A stretch of DNA of 64,000 bases from Chryseobacterium fluminis (GCF_026314945.1 NZ_CP111121.1:1860001-1924000), one strand, 5' to 3'. Numbered from the stretch's first letter, positions 1-8,133 are shown. The notes: generated by a model from the sequence alone, not told the origin. Translations and numbers: made by a program.

Positions 1-466
1 TTGCAGATGCTGCCGCATCCTTTAGAACCGACATACTTTCGTAATCGTTGGGATTTATACTGTTGAATACATCCTGAGCTCTCTGATCATTTCCTACAAT
101 GAAACCGTCAATAACAAATAATGGATTGGAAGCACCTACTGTTGTCGTAATATTTCCAAGCCCCCGGATATTTATCGCAGACCCACCACCTGGCTTACCA
201 TTTAGGGCAGTAATATCCAATCCTGCCGCCTTTCCCTGTAAGGCATTCGTCCCCATCGTTGCAGGCGAAAAATTAGACAAAGCCTTTCCTGATACTACAG
301 TTATAGCTGAAGTTACCTCATCTTTAGATTTTTTCTGATACCCCGTTACCACTACCTCCTCAATGTTATTTTCCCTTAGTGAGTCATTTGCTTTTTTTTG
401 TCCCATGACAATCTGCCCGGTAAAGAATAGGGCAGCCGTGGTTATCATGCATAGTTTCATATTCAT
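1..466 (-). CDS. SusC/RagA-type TonB-dependent receptor, N-terminal part (runs off window)
   Basis: The visible 155 codons start with a signal peptide (MNMKLCMITTAALFF, ending near VMGQ). A TonB-box-like stretch (IEEVVVTGYQ) follows, then a plug domain with INIRGLGNI and NPLFVIDGFIVGN, which is the usual SusC/RagA plug signature. These outer-membrane receptors import large substrates such as glycans, peptides or chelates with energy from TonB. The ATG at 466 is chosen because the hydrophobic signal follows directly. No carboxypeptidase-regulatory domain precedes the plug, so this is a short-N-terminus member. The barrel and any SusD partner lie outside the window, so the substrate cannot be named. 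Confidence 0.85.
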   Translation of the reverse strand, partial: MNMKLCMITTAALFFTGQIVMGQKKANDSLRENNIEEVVVTGYQKKSKDEVTSAITVVSGKALSNFSPATMGTNALQGKAAGLDITALNGKPGGGSAINIRGLGNITTTVGASNPLFVIDGFIVGNDQRAQDVFNSINPNDYESMSVLKDAAASA

Positions 467-866
467 TTTTTTCAATTTTAGTAATTAACCGGGACAAATA
501 TGTTAATAACCGTTAATAAATCAAATGAATACTTACCTGAAAAGCAACAGGTTAACCGTAATATATCCATCAAATTCTTACTATTTTATGATACTAAAAA
601 CATGATTGTATAATTTAAATTAAAAAATTTCTAACAAAAATATCCAGGGATATAATTTTTTTCTAACGAAAAAAAAATGTAATCATCTTATAATCTTTTT
701 ATACGACTTAAAACAATTTGTTAAAATGGCAAATTGTATGTAATACATTAACCAAAAAATAACTCACACTGATATGAATACCATATAAATATGGTGATTT
801 AATGACTGAATTAATAAAAAAAACACCTCAATATTGAGATGTTTTAATGTGTACACAAAATTTAGT
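467..866. other. AT-rich intergenic region, no gene
   Basis: About 400 bases separate the 3' end of the HMG-CoA synthase gene from the start of the receptor gene, both on the minus strand. Apart from the terminator at 815-845 it must hold the receptor promoter. I could not find a convincing TANNTTTG box on the minus strand, and no coding signal is visible. Confidence 0.6.
815..845 (-). terminator. Intrinsic terminator of the HMG-CoA synthase gene
   Basis: On the minus strand an AACA-CTCAATATTGAG-TGTT hairpin is followed by a run of T residues, about 20 bases after the stop codon of the gene ending at 867. Confidence 0.75.
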
Positions 867-2195
867 CTATTTTTGGTATCCGTAATACCTCGCTCCCTTT
901 AATACAGGATCATCCGTTTCTACAGATTTCAGCCCAAAACCTTTATAGTTTTTGTTAACAGAAATTTCCAGCTGCTTCCGATGCAGTTTTTCATAGGTAT
1001 CGAAATCAATTGCTGTTCTGTTTTTCAACTCTTCAAACAGATTCCATTTCTCAACTACGCTTTTCCAGTTTTGTGACATCCTTCCTGCAAAAACTTTGGA
1101 CTTAGAACCACTTCCGTAGCCTAAAAATCCTATTTCCTGTCCTGACAGTTCCTCATTCTCATTAAACGAAGTCTGTAATGCGGAAAGTAAAGCCATAAAG
1201 ATAGAAGCCGTATACATATTTCCGATTTCAGACGATGCTCTTTGAGACTTTTCGATTTTATCATTAATAAACCGGATATAATTTTCAGACTTCGCCACTG
1301 CTTTCTGCTCTTCAGGCGTTTCAAAGGAAATTCCGTTTTCCAAGCTGTAAATTTCAGTAAAAACTCTTTTTCCGTGAAATGCATAGGGAAGATGAAAAAT
1401 AAGGTATTTCCAATCCTGGTAGGGTTTATCTTTTCCTGTAACGTCTTTATAATGCTGGTAAGCCTCCCGGATCCTGTCCTGATAACACTGATTGGAATAC
1501 TGTCCGTCAAAAACAGGCTCATCGGTAAAGACCTCAATTTTTTCAGGGAAATTTTCAGGAGCATTCGTCAGTTCCTCCTTTTTGAAATGCCGTCTTGGCT
1601 TGAAAAAATCAAAAACACTTTCTGTAGCCACTCCCCAGTTGTTTTCAATTTCGATTAAATTGGGTTCTGAAGAAACTAGAACAGCAACAGCCCCGCCTCC
1701 CTGGGTGTATTCTCCTGAAGAAGCCAATTCATATTTTGCATAATCGCTTGCGATCACCACCGCTTTTTTATCCGGATTTACTCTTACAAAATCCAGGGAA
1801 TTGTGAAGTGCATCTACTGCTCCGATGCAGGCAAAAGTGAGGTCTACTACATCACAGTTCCTCAAACACCGTGCCCCGAAGTCTTCTTCCAGCACTTTCT
1901 CTACCATCTGCATTGCATAAGAGGCGGTTGGTTTCGCAGCATCCAGGGCACTTTCCGTTCCCAGATAAATTCTTGAAATTTCTTTTGGGTGGATATTATA
2001 GTCTTTAATGAGCTTTAATAAAGCCTCTGCCGCAAAAGTGGCTGCATCTTCATGAACATCCGGTAATCCCATCTTATGCAGGCCCAATCCTTTTTCCAGT
2101 TTTGCAGGTTCAATTCCTCTTTTCTCTGCCAGATGCTTTATTTCAAGGTATAATGAGGGTACATAATAGCTTGCCGCTTCGATTCCAAAAGTCAT
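867..2195 (-). CDS. Hydroxymethylglutaryl-CoA synthase family protein
   Basis: The 442-residue protein has the thiolase-fold layout of HMG-CoA synthase, which condenses acetyl-CoA and acetoacetyl-CoA early in the mevalonate route to isoprenoids. Visible active-site elements are the general-base glutamate in YLGTES (Glu81), the acyl-accepting cysteine in LTFACIGAVDAL (Cys123), and the substrate histidine in IFHLPYAFHGKR (His268). The KSAS-like PTASYAM segment follows Glu81 as in bacterial MvaS. The start is the ATG at 2195. It is a single-gene unit with its own terminator. The polyketide beta-branching HMGS homologues are an alternative, but no acyl-carrier or PKS genes are nearby, so the mevalonate role is favoured. 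Confidence 0.88.
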   Translation of the reverse strand: MTFGIEAASYYVPSLYLEIKHLAEKRGIEPAKLEKGLGLHKMGLPDVHEDAATFAAEALLKLIKDYNIHPKEISRIYLGTESALDAAKPTASYAMQMVEKVLEEDFGARCLRNCDVVDLTFACIGAVDALHNSLDFVRVNPDKKAVVIASDYAKYELASSGEYTQGGGAVAVLVSSEPNLIEIENNWGVATESVFDFFKPRRHFKKEELTNAPENFPEKIEVFTDEPVFDGQYSNQCYQDRIREAYQHYKDVTGKDKPYQDWKYLIFHLPYAFHGKRVFTEIYSLENGISFETPEEQKAVAKSENYIRFINDKIEKSQRASSEIGNMYTASIFMALLSALQTSFNENEELSGQEIGFLGYGSGSKSKVFAGRMSQNWKSVVEKWNLFEELKNRTAIDFDTYEKLHRKQLEISVNKNYKGFGLKSVETDDPVLKGARYYGYQK

Positions 2196-2328
2196 ATTAT
2201 TCTAAATTTTTATACGAATTTAAAAAATGTAAACGTTTAATCACATATGATTTTTATTATATTTTAAGAAAACACCTGTTAAAAATATATTTATTATAAA
2301 CTGTTCGTTAATCTTGACGAGACGGCAT

Positions 2329-2356
2329 AAAAAAAGCACCCCCTGTCGGAAGTGCC
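2329..2356 (-). terminator. Intrinsic terminator after the M1 peptidase locus
   Basis: On the minus strand a GGCACTTCC...GGGGTGC hairpin is followed by seven T residues, immediately after the stop codon at 2378. Confidence 0.75.
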
Positions 2357-2377
2357 TCAGAATATTATCTATTTTAA

Positions 2378-3027
2378 TTATTTTTTAAAATCTTCGATCG
2401 TTTTATTAATGGCATCAATCTGCTTGTTGATGCTTGCTGCGTTCTGTGGATTTTGTTTTAGTAAATCCATTTTTTTGGCAAGTCCATCTTTTAACATCTG
2501 AACAATCATCATTTTGACCTGCGGATTATCTCCCATCTGGTCTTTGGTACGGCTCAGCATTTTAGTGATGCTTTCGGTGGCTTCTATGTTATCGGAACTC
2601 ATGATCCATTGGTAACCGGCTTCCCCCGCTTTTCCCAATTCGGGATTCTGAGGAATGATAAAAGGATAGAAAGCAGCAATCTGGGCAATATTGGACATCT
2701 GAGAAGTTACTTTATTCTTGACCACCACCGGCAGCAATATTTCCACCAGGTCATCAGATGCTCCTTCAAGATCGATTTTATCTGCCAGAGCATTGATCTG
2801 TGAGGGATCAATCGCTATAATTCCTGCCAGTGAATTCGCTTTTACGGCATTGGAAACAGCACTCATTCCTTTTTCGAAAACCGGTGCATATTTTCTATTT
2901 TTCGTTTTAGCCAGGGCTTTAAGAGCAGCAGCCTGCACCAATGTTTTAGGATCGTTAGAGGCTAATTTTTCTACATCAGATCCCAGTGCTTTAAACTGAT
3001 CCGGAACGGAAAGAGTCCATAAGTTCC
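2378..3027 (-). pseudogene. C-terminal fragment of the M1 aminopeptidase, displaced by a frameshift
   Basis: This frame has no good start codon of its own; the first candidates are TTG/GTG near 2941. Read upstream it stays open to about 3030 and gives NLWTLSVPDQFKALGSD before KALAKTKNRKYAPVFEKGM. That continues naturally from RIKAL in the upstream gene. The content is helical repeat-like, matching the C-terminal helical (HEAT/ARM-like) part of flavobacterial M1 peptidases. Removing one C from the CC at 3026-3027 (plus strand) restores a single reading frame of roughly 840 codons from 4895 to 2378. It is therefore the broken tail of the neighbouring gene, or a sequencing error, and not an independent gene. 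Confidence 0.8.
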
Positions 3028-4895
3028 AATGCTTTTATCCTCACCCTGAAATAAGGATCTTTCAGTGCTGCGGATAATAATTTTACAGCTGCAGGGCTTT
3101 TGCCCATCTGATCCTTAATTCCGTTCAAGGCATTATATCGGTTTTTCAGTTCTTTGGAACCCGTAAACTGCATTAAATATTGCTCCGGAGTCTTCGTTTC
3201 CGTAACATCTGCCAGCAAAACACCATCTGCATTAATGTTGATCAAATCTGCATTTTTAGAAACCTCAAAATTAAATGTATTTTTCGATTCGGCATTTACC
3301 CAGACGTTGAATCTTTTGGGCTTTCCATTGTCATAAATGTCAATCGCCAAAGGGAATTCGAATGGCTGCTCCTGATTCTGGCTTATTGTTACCGAAACTT
3401 GCTTTTTTACGGGTTCAAAAGTAGAAGAATAGGTAATTTTAGGATTTCCGCTTCCGAAATACCACTGGTTAAAGAACCAGTTCAGATCTTTTCCGGATAC
3501 TTTTTCAAAAGACAGTCTTAGCTGGTGCGCTTCAGCATTCTGATATTCATGAGTCTTTAAATAATCATTCATCCCGGCGAAGAAGGCATCATCACCAAGA
3601 TAGTTTCTTAACATATGCAGAATTCCGCCCCCTTTCTGATAGGTCACCAGATCGAAAACATCTTCACGGGAATCATATCCGAACCTTACCAGATTTTTTC
3701 TGAAGTCACCCGGATTATGAAGATACCGGTTAACGTCTTCCATCTGATGATAATCTGCCTGGTCTTTTCCGTATTTGTATTCGTTCCAGAGATACTCGGA
3801 ATAGTTGGCGAAAGATTCATTTACCGTAAGATTACTCCAGCTTTCTGCAGTTACCAGGTCTCCGAACCAATGATGAAATAACTCATGGGCAATGGTATCT
3901 TCCCACTTATTTTCGTCGATCAGCTGTCCCGGTTTTTGTAAAATATCGCTGCCGTGTAAAGTCGCTGTCGTGTTTTCCATGGCTCCGCTTACATAATCTC
4001 TGCCGGAAATCTGCGCATATTTTGCCCACGGATAATCATAACCCATTTTTTTAGAGAAAAACTCGATCATTTCAGGGGTGTTTCCGTAAATCTGTTTTGC
4101 ATAAGGTTCATATTCTTTTTCGATATAATAATCTACCGGAATATTTTTCCACTTATCTTTTACAATGGCATACTCTCCAACGCCCATAAAGAAGAGATAG
4201 GTAGCGTGTCTTTTATCCATTACCCAATGATCGGTTCTCAATCCGTTGGCTTCCTTTTGGGAGCTTTTCATAATCCCGTTTGAAAGGGTCACAAATCGAT
4301 CAGGAACGGTCATATAAATTTCCTGGGTGGATTTTTGATTCGGCTTATCAATGGTTGGAAACCATGCGGAAGAAGATTCTGTTTCTCCCTGAGTCCAGAT
4401 CTGGGTAGGCTTTCCTGTTTCCTTCCCCTGGGCATTGATAAAATAAAGCCCTTTTGCATCATTGATGGCCATACTTCCCTCCTGTTTCACTTCATTTGGA
4501 CGGGAGGTATATCTGATGTAGACGGTGTAATCCTGATTTTTCTGATAGGTCTTATCTAAAGTGATCTTCAATACGTCATTTTTATAATCGTATTTCAGCG
4601 GGGACTTTTTACCGTTGTTATCGAGAGCAACTTCATGAATCAGCATTCCCTTTGCATCGAGTGTAAGCTCGTTAGTAGGATAAAAATAAGGAGACGCCGT
4701 TAACCACTCTTCCCCGTTCATCTGTTCCTTTTGGTAATCAAAATTCACCTTCAGCTTTGTGTGTTTCAGCTCCGTGACTTTGGTATGAGTCGCTCTGTAC
4801 ACCTTTTCTCTTCCGGAAGTTTCTGTCTGGGCAGACAGATGGGTACCCAAGAAAATCCCGCTCAGTAAAGCAATCGATAAAATGGCCTTTTTCAT
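2991..4895 (-). CDS. M1 family metallopeptidase (aminopeptidase N-like), truncated by frameshift
   Basis: The protein starts with a signal peptide (MKKAILSIALLSGIFLG...HLSAQ), so it is exported. It carries the M1 exopeptidase motif GAMEN at residues 304-308 and the zinc site HELFHHW (His337, Glu338, His341), with the third ligand Glu360 in NESFANY. M1 enzymes remove N-terminal residues from peptides. The frame ends after 634 residues at KALELMDSF followed by a short unrelated tail, while the downstream frame supplies the missing C-terminal helical region. The catalytic domain is intact, so a shortened enzyme is conceivable. Loss of the C-terminal domain usually harms folding in this family. 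Start: ATG at 4895. Confidence 0.88.
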   Translation of the reverse strand: MKKAILSIALLSGIFLGTHLSAQTETSGREKVYRATHTKVTELKHTKLKVNFDYQKEQMNGEEWLTASPYFYPTNELTLDAKGMLIHEVALDNNGKKSPLKYDYKNDVLKITLDKTYQKNQDYTVYIRYTSRPNEVKQEGSMAINDAKGLYFINAQGKETGKPTQIWTQGETESSSAWFPTIDKPNQKSTQEIYMTVPDRFVTLSNGIMKSSQKEANGLRTDHWVMDKRHATYLFFMGVGEYAIVKDKWKNIPVDYYIEKEYEPYAKQIYGNTPEMIEFFSKKMGYDYPWAKYAQISGRDYVSGAMENTTATLHGSDILQKPGQLIDENKWEDTIAHELFHHWFGDLVTAESWSNLTVNESFANYSEYLWNEYKYGKDQADYHQMEDVNRYLHNPGDFRKNLVRFGYDSREDVFDLVTYQKGGGILHMLRNYLGDDAFFAGMNDYLKTHEYQNAEAHQLRLSFEKVSGKDLNWFFNQWYFGSGNPKITYSSTFEPVKKQVSVTISQNQEQPFEFPLAIDIYDNGKPKRFNVWVNAESKNTFNFEVSKNADLININADGVLLADVTETKTPEQYLMQFTGSKELKNRYNALNGIKDQMGKSPAAVKLLSAALKDPYFRVRIKALELMDSFRSGSV

Positions 4896-4920
4896 TTTTA
4901 TATATTAAAAAATTTTAGAA

Positions 4921-5139
4921 TTATTTTTTTGTTAAGATATCAAAAATATCATTAACTAAGGTTTCGTAATCTCCTTTCTTGAATTGCTCTTTTGTTTTTA
5001 CAAATGCTTTTTTCAACTCACTTTCCGGGTTCTCATCATCGATGATTTCTACAGAGGCGACCCCTTTCATCTGAAGGACTGCATTTTTCAATGCTTCAAT
5101 ATCCGTAGGGTCTTCGGTATTTATTTTTAAATATTTCAT
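4921..5139 (-). CDS. Orphan antitoxin-like small protein (DUF2683-like)
   Basis: The 72-residue protein beginning MKYLKINTEDPTDIEAL has the same plan as the two antitoxins upstream. It has a short basic beta strand, a helix ending in LKNAVLQMKGVASVEI, an acidic linker, and a C-terminal helix ending in DIFDILTKK. The ATG at 5139 is preferred over a GTG at 5187 because it aligns with the starts of the paralogues. No toxin follows, since the M1 peptidase gene starts at 4895 only about 25 bases downstream. It could be a leftover antitoxin from a third toxin-antitoxin insertion beside thyA, or a stand-alone regulator. The family call is from pattern similarity only. Confidence 0.6.
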   Translation of the reverse strand: MKYLKINTEDPTDIEALKNAVLQMKGVASVEIIDDENPESELKKAFVKTKEQFKKGDYETLVNDIFDILTKK

Positions 5140-5330
5140 AATATATTCTTTAGTAAAAGTATTTTCTTTTTCTCCCTGGGTGATCACAAAACTGATTTTT
5201 GGACTGGGAAAATTCTATCTCTATCCCTGCAGTTTCGAATGTGAACTTTTATTCAAATTTATTTAAAGCGAAAATGCATCCTGTGCCCTAGCCTTAGTCA
5301 TCCATTTATTATTGTTGATAAAGATATTGG

Positions 5331-5500
5331 TTTCTAAGGTAAAATCCTCAAAATCAAAACTGGAAATATCTTTAATGTCAGGATTCAGTTTCATCGTGGG
5401 AAGCGGACTCATTCCCCGGGACAATGGTTTATTCACTTGTTTAAATGATTATTGATAATGAGATATTACAAAAAAAGTAAAGCCTGAGGCTTCACTTTTA
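5331..5500 (-). repeat. Third copy of the thyA 3'-end fragment plus toxin terminator
   Basis: This stretch matches 6127-6295 closely and its left two thirds match the coding 3' part of thyA (from about 6925). It includes the segment coding for [13 protein letters not shown] but lacks the last thyA codons. It also includes the hairpin-and-T-run that ends the toxin gene. The copy is more diverged than the one at 6083-6251, which suggests that it is older. Confidence 0.85.
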
Positions 5501-5801
5501 TTATTTTATAAGATGTTTTAATATCCGGATCTTGTTTACAGTGCCAAAATAATGTAATAAGTATTTCTTCTGTTTTGATCTCATAGATCAACTTAATCTG
5601 TTTCTTTCCGATAAGTGTATATTTTAAATCCGGAAATTTTTCTAAAGACGGATGTTTCACAATATCATCAATGATTGTCTGCCTGAATTGTGCAATATCA
5701 TTTTTTAAAACAGCAATTTCTTTTGCAGTCCATTTAGCTTCAAGAAAATATATAATTTCTTTCAACGATATTTTCGCTGTTTCTGAAATTGTTATTTTCA
5801 T
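5466..5801 (-). CDS. RelE/ParE-type toxin, module 2
   Basis: The 111-residue protein begins MKITISETAKISLKEII and contains FLEAKWTAKEIAVLKNDI and LIGKKQIKLIYEI, the pattern of small ParE/RelE-fold toxins (helical hairpin, then a beta sheet). Such toxins poison gyrase or cut mRNA and are held inactive by the cognate antitoxin. The ATG at 5801 overlaps the antitoxin stop by 4 bases (ATGA), so translation is coupled. Compared with its paralogue in module 1, the frame lacks the early stop and reads through the terminator hairpin, adding a C-terminal tail (IIKVKPQALLFL) coded by the terminator itself. Whether that tail is tolerated is unknown. Confidence 0.75.
   Translation of the reverse strand: MKITISETAKISLKEIIYFLEAKWTAKEIAVLKNDIAQFRQTIIDDIVKHPSLEKFPDLKYTLIGKKQIKLIYEIKTEEILITLFWHCKQDPDIKTSYKIIKVKPQALLFL
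5470..5500 (-). terminator. Terminator of toxin-antitoxin module 2
   Basis: On the minus strand AAGCC-TCA-GGCTT is followed by TACTTTTTTT. The hairpin lies inside the 3' end of the toxin frame rather than after it. Confidence 0.65.
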
Positions 5802-6040
5802 TTTTTATCAAATATTTCATTTAATAAATCATCTGTCAGTTCCTCAGTCTTTCCGTTTATATATTCATTTTCACTTTGCTCCATTACTTTTGAGAAATAT
5901 TCGGAGTTTTCAATTTCATCCCATGAATAGGTTTTATCATTTTCGGAAATTTCAATACTGTTAATCCCTTTAATCTGTGACAAAAGTTTCTTAATGAACG
6001 GAACATCTGCGTATTCGTCTAAGCTGATTTTAATTTCCAT
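5798..6040 (-). CDS. Antitoxin of module 2 (DUF2683-like)
   Basis: The 80-residue protein begins MEIKISLDEYADV and ends LLNEIFDKK. It lies directly upstream of, and overlaps, the ParE/RelE-type toxin gene, the standard antitoxin-first order. The first 36 residues are identical to those of the module 1 antitoxin, while the rest (from TYSWDEIENSEYF onward) is different. The constant half is expected to carry shared functions such as dimerisation or operator binding. The variable half is expected to contact the matching toxin. Upstream lies a duplicate of the thyA 3' end, so the spacer from the thyA stop to the antitoxin start is the same in both modules. Confidence 0.75.
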   Translation of the reverse strand: MEIKISLDEYADVPFIKKLLSQIKGINSIEISENDKTYSWDEIENSEYFSKVMEQSENEYINGKTEELTDDLLNEIFDKK

Positions 6041-6251
6041 ACTAACTGAATTTACCTCAAAGTTAATAAATTATTACTGAAATTAAATGGCAACAGGCGC
6101 TTTAATTCCCGGATGCGGATCATAGTTTTCTAAGGTAAAATCCTCAAAATCAAAACTGAAAATATCTTTAATGTCAGGATTCAGTTTCATTGTGGGAAGC
6201 GGTCTCTTTTCGCGGGACAATTGCTTATTCACCTGTTTAAATGATTATTGT
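5933..6251 (-). repeat. Direct repeat: thyA 3' end + spacer + antitoxin 5' half (copy A)
   Basis: About 319 bases match 6731-7050 at a fixed offset of 798 with only scattered differences. The repeat holds the last ~55 codons and stop codon of thyA (equivalent stop at 6083), the 42-base spacer and the first 36 codons of the antitoxin. It ends sharply where the two antitoxins diverge. Confidence 0.92.
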
Positions 6252-6265
6252 GATAATAAGATATT

Positions 6266-6294
6266 ACAAAAAAGTAAAGCTTGAGGCTTCACTT
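6266..6294 (-). terminator. Terminator of toxin-antitoxin module 1
   Basis: On the minus strand AAGCC-TCA-AGCTT followed by TACTTTTTT sits just after the stop codon of the module 1 toxin. Confidence 0.7.
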
Positions 6295-6599
6295 TATTTA
6301 TTAAACAGTTTTTGAATACTTTCCGGATTTCCTTTAGAAGGCAGAAATAATAAGATTTCTACAGAATGATCTTTCAGATCAAAATATACTTTAACCTGTT
6401 TCTTTCCTAATAGTGCAAATCGTAACTGACGTTCTGCTTCAATAGTAGGATACGAAATCATGTTATCCTTAAAAGACTGAATTAATTTATCTAAATCTCT
6501 GTTAAGTATGGTAAGTTCTTTTTGTGTCCAGTGCTCATTCAGAAAATCAGTTATTTTTCTAAGACTCTCAATTGCGTCATCTGAAAATATTATTTTCAT
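6294..6599 (-). CDS. RelE/ParE-type toxin, module 1
   Basis: The 101-residue protein begins MKIIFSDDAIESLRKITDFL and contains NEHWTQKELTILNRDL and ALLGKKQVKVYFDL. These align with module 2's EAKWTAKEI and TLIGKKQIKLIYEI at clearly lower identity than the antitoxin N-termini. The fold expectation is ParE/RelE. The ATG at 6599 overlaps the antitoxin stop by one base (TGATG); a GTG one codon earlier is also possible. The gene stops before its terminator. It forms a two-gene operon with the antitoxin immediately downstream of thyA. Confidence 0.75.
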   Translation of the reverse strand: MKIIFSDDAIESLRKITDFLNEHWTQKELTILNRDLDKLIQSFKDNMISYPTIEAERQLRFALLGKKQVKVYFDLKDHSVEILLFLPSKGNPESIQKLFNK

Positions 6600-6838
6600 C
6601 ACTTTTTAAAAATAGAATGTATCAAATCCTGAGAATATTCCTGATATTCACCATTTTTAATTTGATTGCGACTTTTAGCGATCATATCTTTAAACGCATC
6701 AGAATTCTCTGCTTTTCTCCACAGATCTGCTTTATCATTTTCGGAAATTTCAATACTGTTAATCCCTTTAATCTGTGACAAAAGTTTCTTAATGAACGGA
6801 ACATCTGCGTATTCGTCTAAACTGATTTTAATTTCCAT
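6599..6838 (-). CDS. Antitoxin of module 1 (DUF2683-like)
   Basis: The 79-residue protein shares MEIKISLDEYADV...ISENDK (residues 1-36) exactly with the module 2 antitoxin, then diverges to ADLWRKAENSDAFKDMIA and ends HSIFKK. It starts 42 bases after the thyA stop codon on the same strand. It could be expressed from thyA read-through or from a promoter in the short repeated spacer. Its position upstream of a ParE/RelE-type gene with overlapping stop/start supports the antitoxin call. Confidence 0.75.
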   Translation of the reverse strand: MEIKISLDEYADVPFIKKLLSQIKGINSIEISENDKADLWRKAENSDAFKDMIAKSRNQIKNGEYQEYSQDLIHSIFKK

Positions 6839-7050
6839 ACTAACTGAATTTACCTCAAAGTTAATAAATTATTACTGAAATTAAATGGCAACAGGCGCTT
6901 TAATTCCCGGATGCGGATCATAATTTTCTAAGGTAAAATCCTCAAAATCAAAACTGAAAATATCTTTAATGTCAGGATTCAGTTTCATTGTGGGAAGTAG
7001 TCTCGTTTCGCGGGACAATTGCTTATTCACCTGCTCAAAATGATTATTGT
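6731..7050 (-). repeat. Direct repeat: thyA 3' end + spacer + antitoxin 5' half (copy B, resident copy)
   Basis: This is the partner of 5933-6251. Here the thyA part belongs to the intact gene, so this copy marks the current junction between thyA and the toxin-antitoxin modules. Confidence 0.92.
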
Positions 7051-7675
7051 AAATATGAACATCCCCGAAACTGTGCACATAATCTCCAACTTCAAGATCA
7101 CAAACCTGCGCCACCATCATTAATAACAGTGCATAACTCGCAATATTGAATGGGACTCCCAGGAAAACATCTGCACTTCTCTGATACAGCTGAAGCGACA
7201 GTTTTCCGTCTGCTACATAAAACTGAAATAAAGCATGGCAGGGTGCTAATGCCATATTAGGGATTTCAGCTACATTCCAGGCTGAAACAATAAGCCTCCT
7301 GGAATCCGGATTTTTCTTAATCTGATCGATCACCTCGGTAATCTGATCCACTACTTTTCCGTCTGCTCCGTTCCAGCTTCTCCACTGTGCTCCGTAAACA
7401 GGACCTAAATCTCCGTTTTCGTCAGCCCATTCGTCCCAGATGGAAACGCCGTTGTCCTTTAAGTATTTAATATTCGTATCCCCTTTTAAAAACCACAGCA
7501 ATTCATAAATAATAGATTTCAGATGCACCTTTTTTGTGGTGACCAAAGGAAAACCTTCTGACAGATCATACCTCAGCTGATATCCGAAAACACTTCTGGT
7601 TCCCGTTCCTGTTCTGTCTGTTTTATCGGTTCCGTGATCTTTAATATGTCGTAAAAGGTCTAAATAATTCTGCAT
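6881..7675 (-). CDS. thyA: Thymidylate synthase
   Basis: ThyA methylates dUMP to dTMP using methylene-tetrahydrofolate. The protein has 264 residues, the same length as the Escherichia coli enzyme. The nucleophile Cys146 lies in [23 protein letters not shown] supplies phosphate-binding arginines, and GDVHIYNNH is the conserved C-terminal block. The protein ends in the usual APVAI. The start is the ATG at 7675. No dihydrofolate reductase gene follows, although one often accompanies thyA. Instead toxin-antitoxin modules are placed directly behind the stop codon, with two extra partial copies of the gene's 3' end further downstream. The resident gene appears intact. Confidence 0.97.
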   Translation of the reverse strand: MQNYLDLLRHIKDHGTDKTDRTGTGTRSVFGYQLRYDLSEGFPLVTTKKVHLKSIIYELLWFLKGDTNIKYLKDNGVSIWDEWADENGDLGPVYGAQWRSWNGADGKVVDQITEVIDQIKKNPDSRRLIVSAWNVAEIPNMALAPCHALFQFYVADGKLSLQLYQRSADVFLGVPFNIASYALLLMMVAQVCDLEVGDYVHSFGDVHIYNNHFEQVNKQLSRETRLLPTMKLNPDIKDIFSFDFEDFTLENYDPHPGIKAPVAI

Positions 7676-8133
7676 TTTCCTGAAATTTTATCGTTAAAAT
7701 CTACGCTGATTTTTTGCAAAATAAAGGATTTTTAAATTAATAAAGATCTTTTAAAATTGGAAAATAGAAATCTGTAACGATAGAAAAAACCAATACTTCT
7801 ATGAAATCGGGCTGTTGGTCTATTACTTTTGATTTTTGCCTGCCCAGAATAGAATTTTGTCATCGTAAATTATATGCTGAAAATATCCCTTATCTGTAGG
7901 AATATTCATTTTCGGTTTAAGGGAGACTGTAGCTGGTGACCATCTGCAACTCATGTATGGTATCAGCCGGGATTTTTCGGCACAGTTTTATCATCAAGGG
8001 TATATAAAAGAAGCTTTAGTATTAAATATAAAAGAAATGGTAGAAAAAATTCTAAATTCACTCCTTCAGAAGTTTCATCAGTCAGGATTTTTTGAAGGTT
8101 TAAAGAAATATAAAATTTAACTGAGACAGTAGA
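7676..8133. other. Intergenic region with a possible 55-codon ORF remnant
   Basis: Between divergent thyA and the LytS-type kinase gene, one plus-strand frame is open from about 7880 to 8120. With the ATG at 7953 it would code 55 residues beginning MYGISRDFSAQFYHQGY and ending KKYKI. It has no convincing ribosome binding site and I recognise no family. It may be the tail of a lost gene. The rest is promoter space. Confidence 0.35.

Noticed and set aside
467-560. Promoter box for the SusC-type receptor on the minus strand
   Set aside because: CAAATATG near 495 does not fit the reverse complement of TANNTTTG and has no TTG partner at the right distance.
1242-1658. 138-codon plus-strand ORF inside the HMG-CoA synthase gene
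   Set aside because: Antisense shadow of a well-supported gene.
5137-5187. GTG start at 5187 for the orphan antitoxin-like gene
   Set aside because: The ATG at 5139 aligns with the MEIKI-type start of the paralogous antitoxins; the extra 16 residues have no counterpart.
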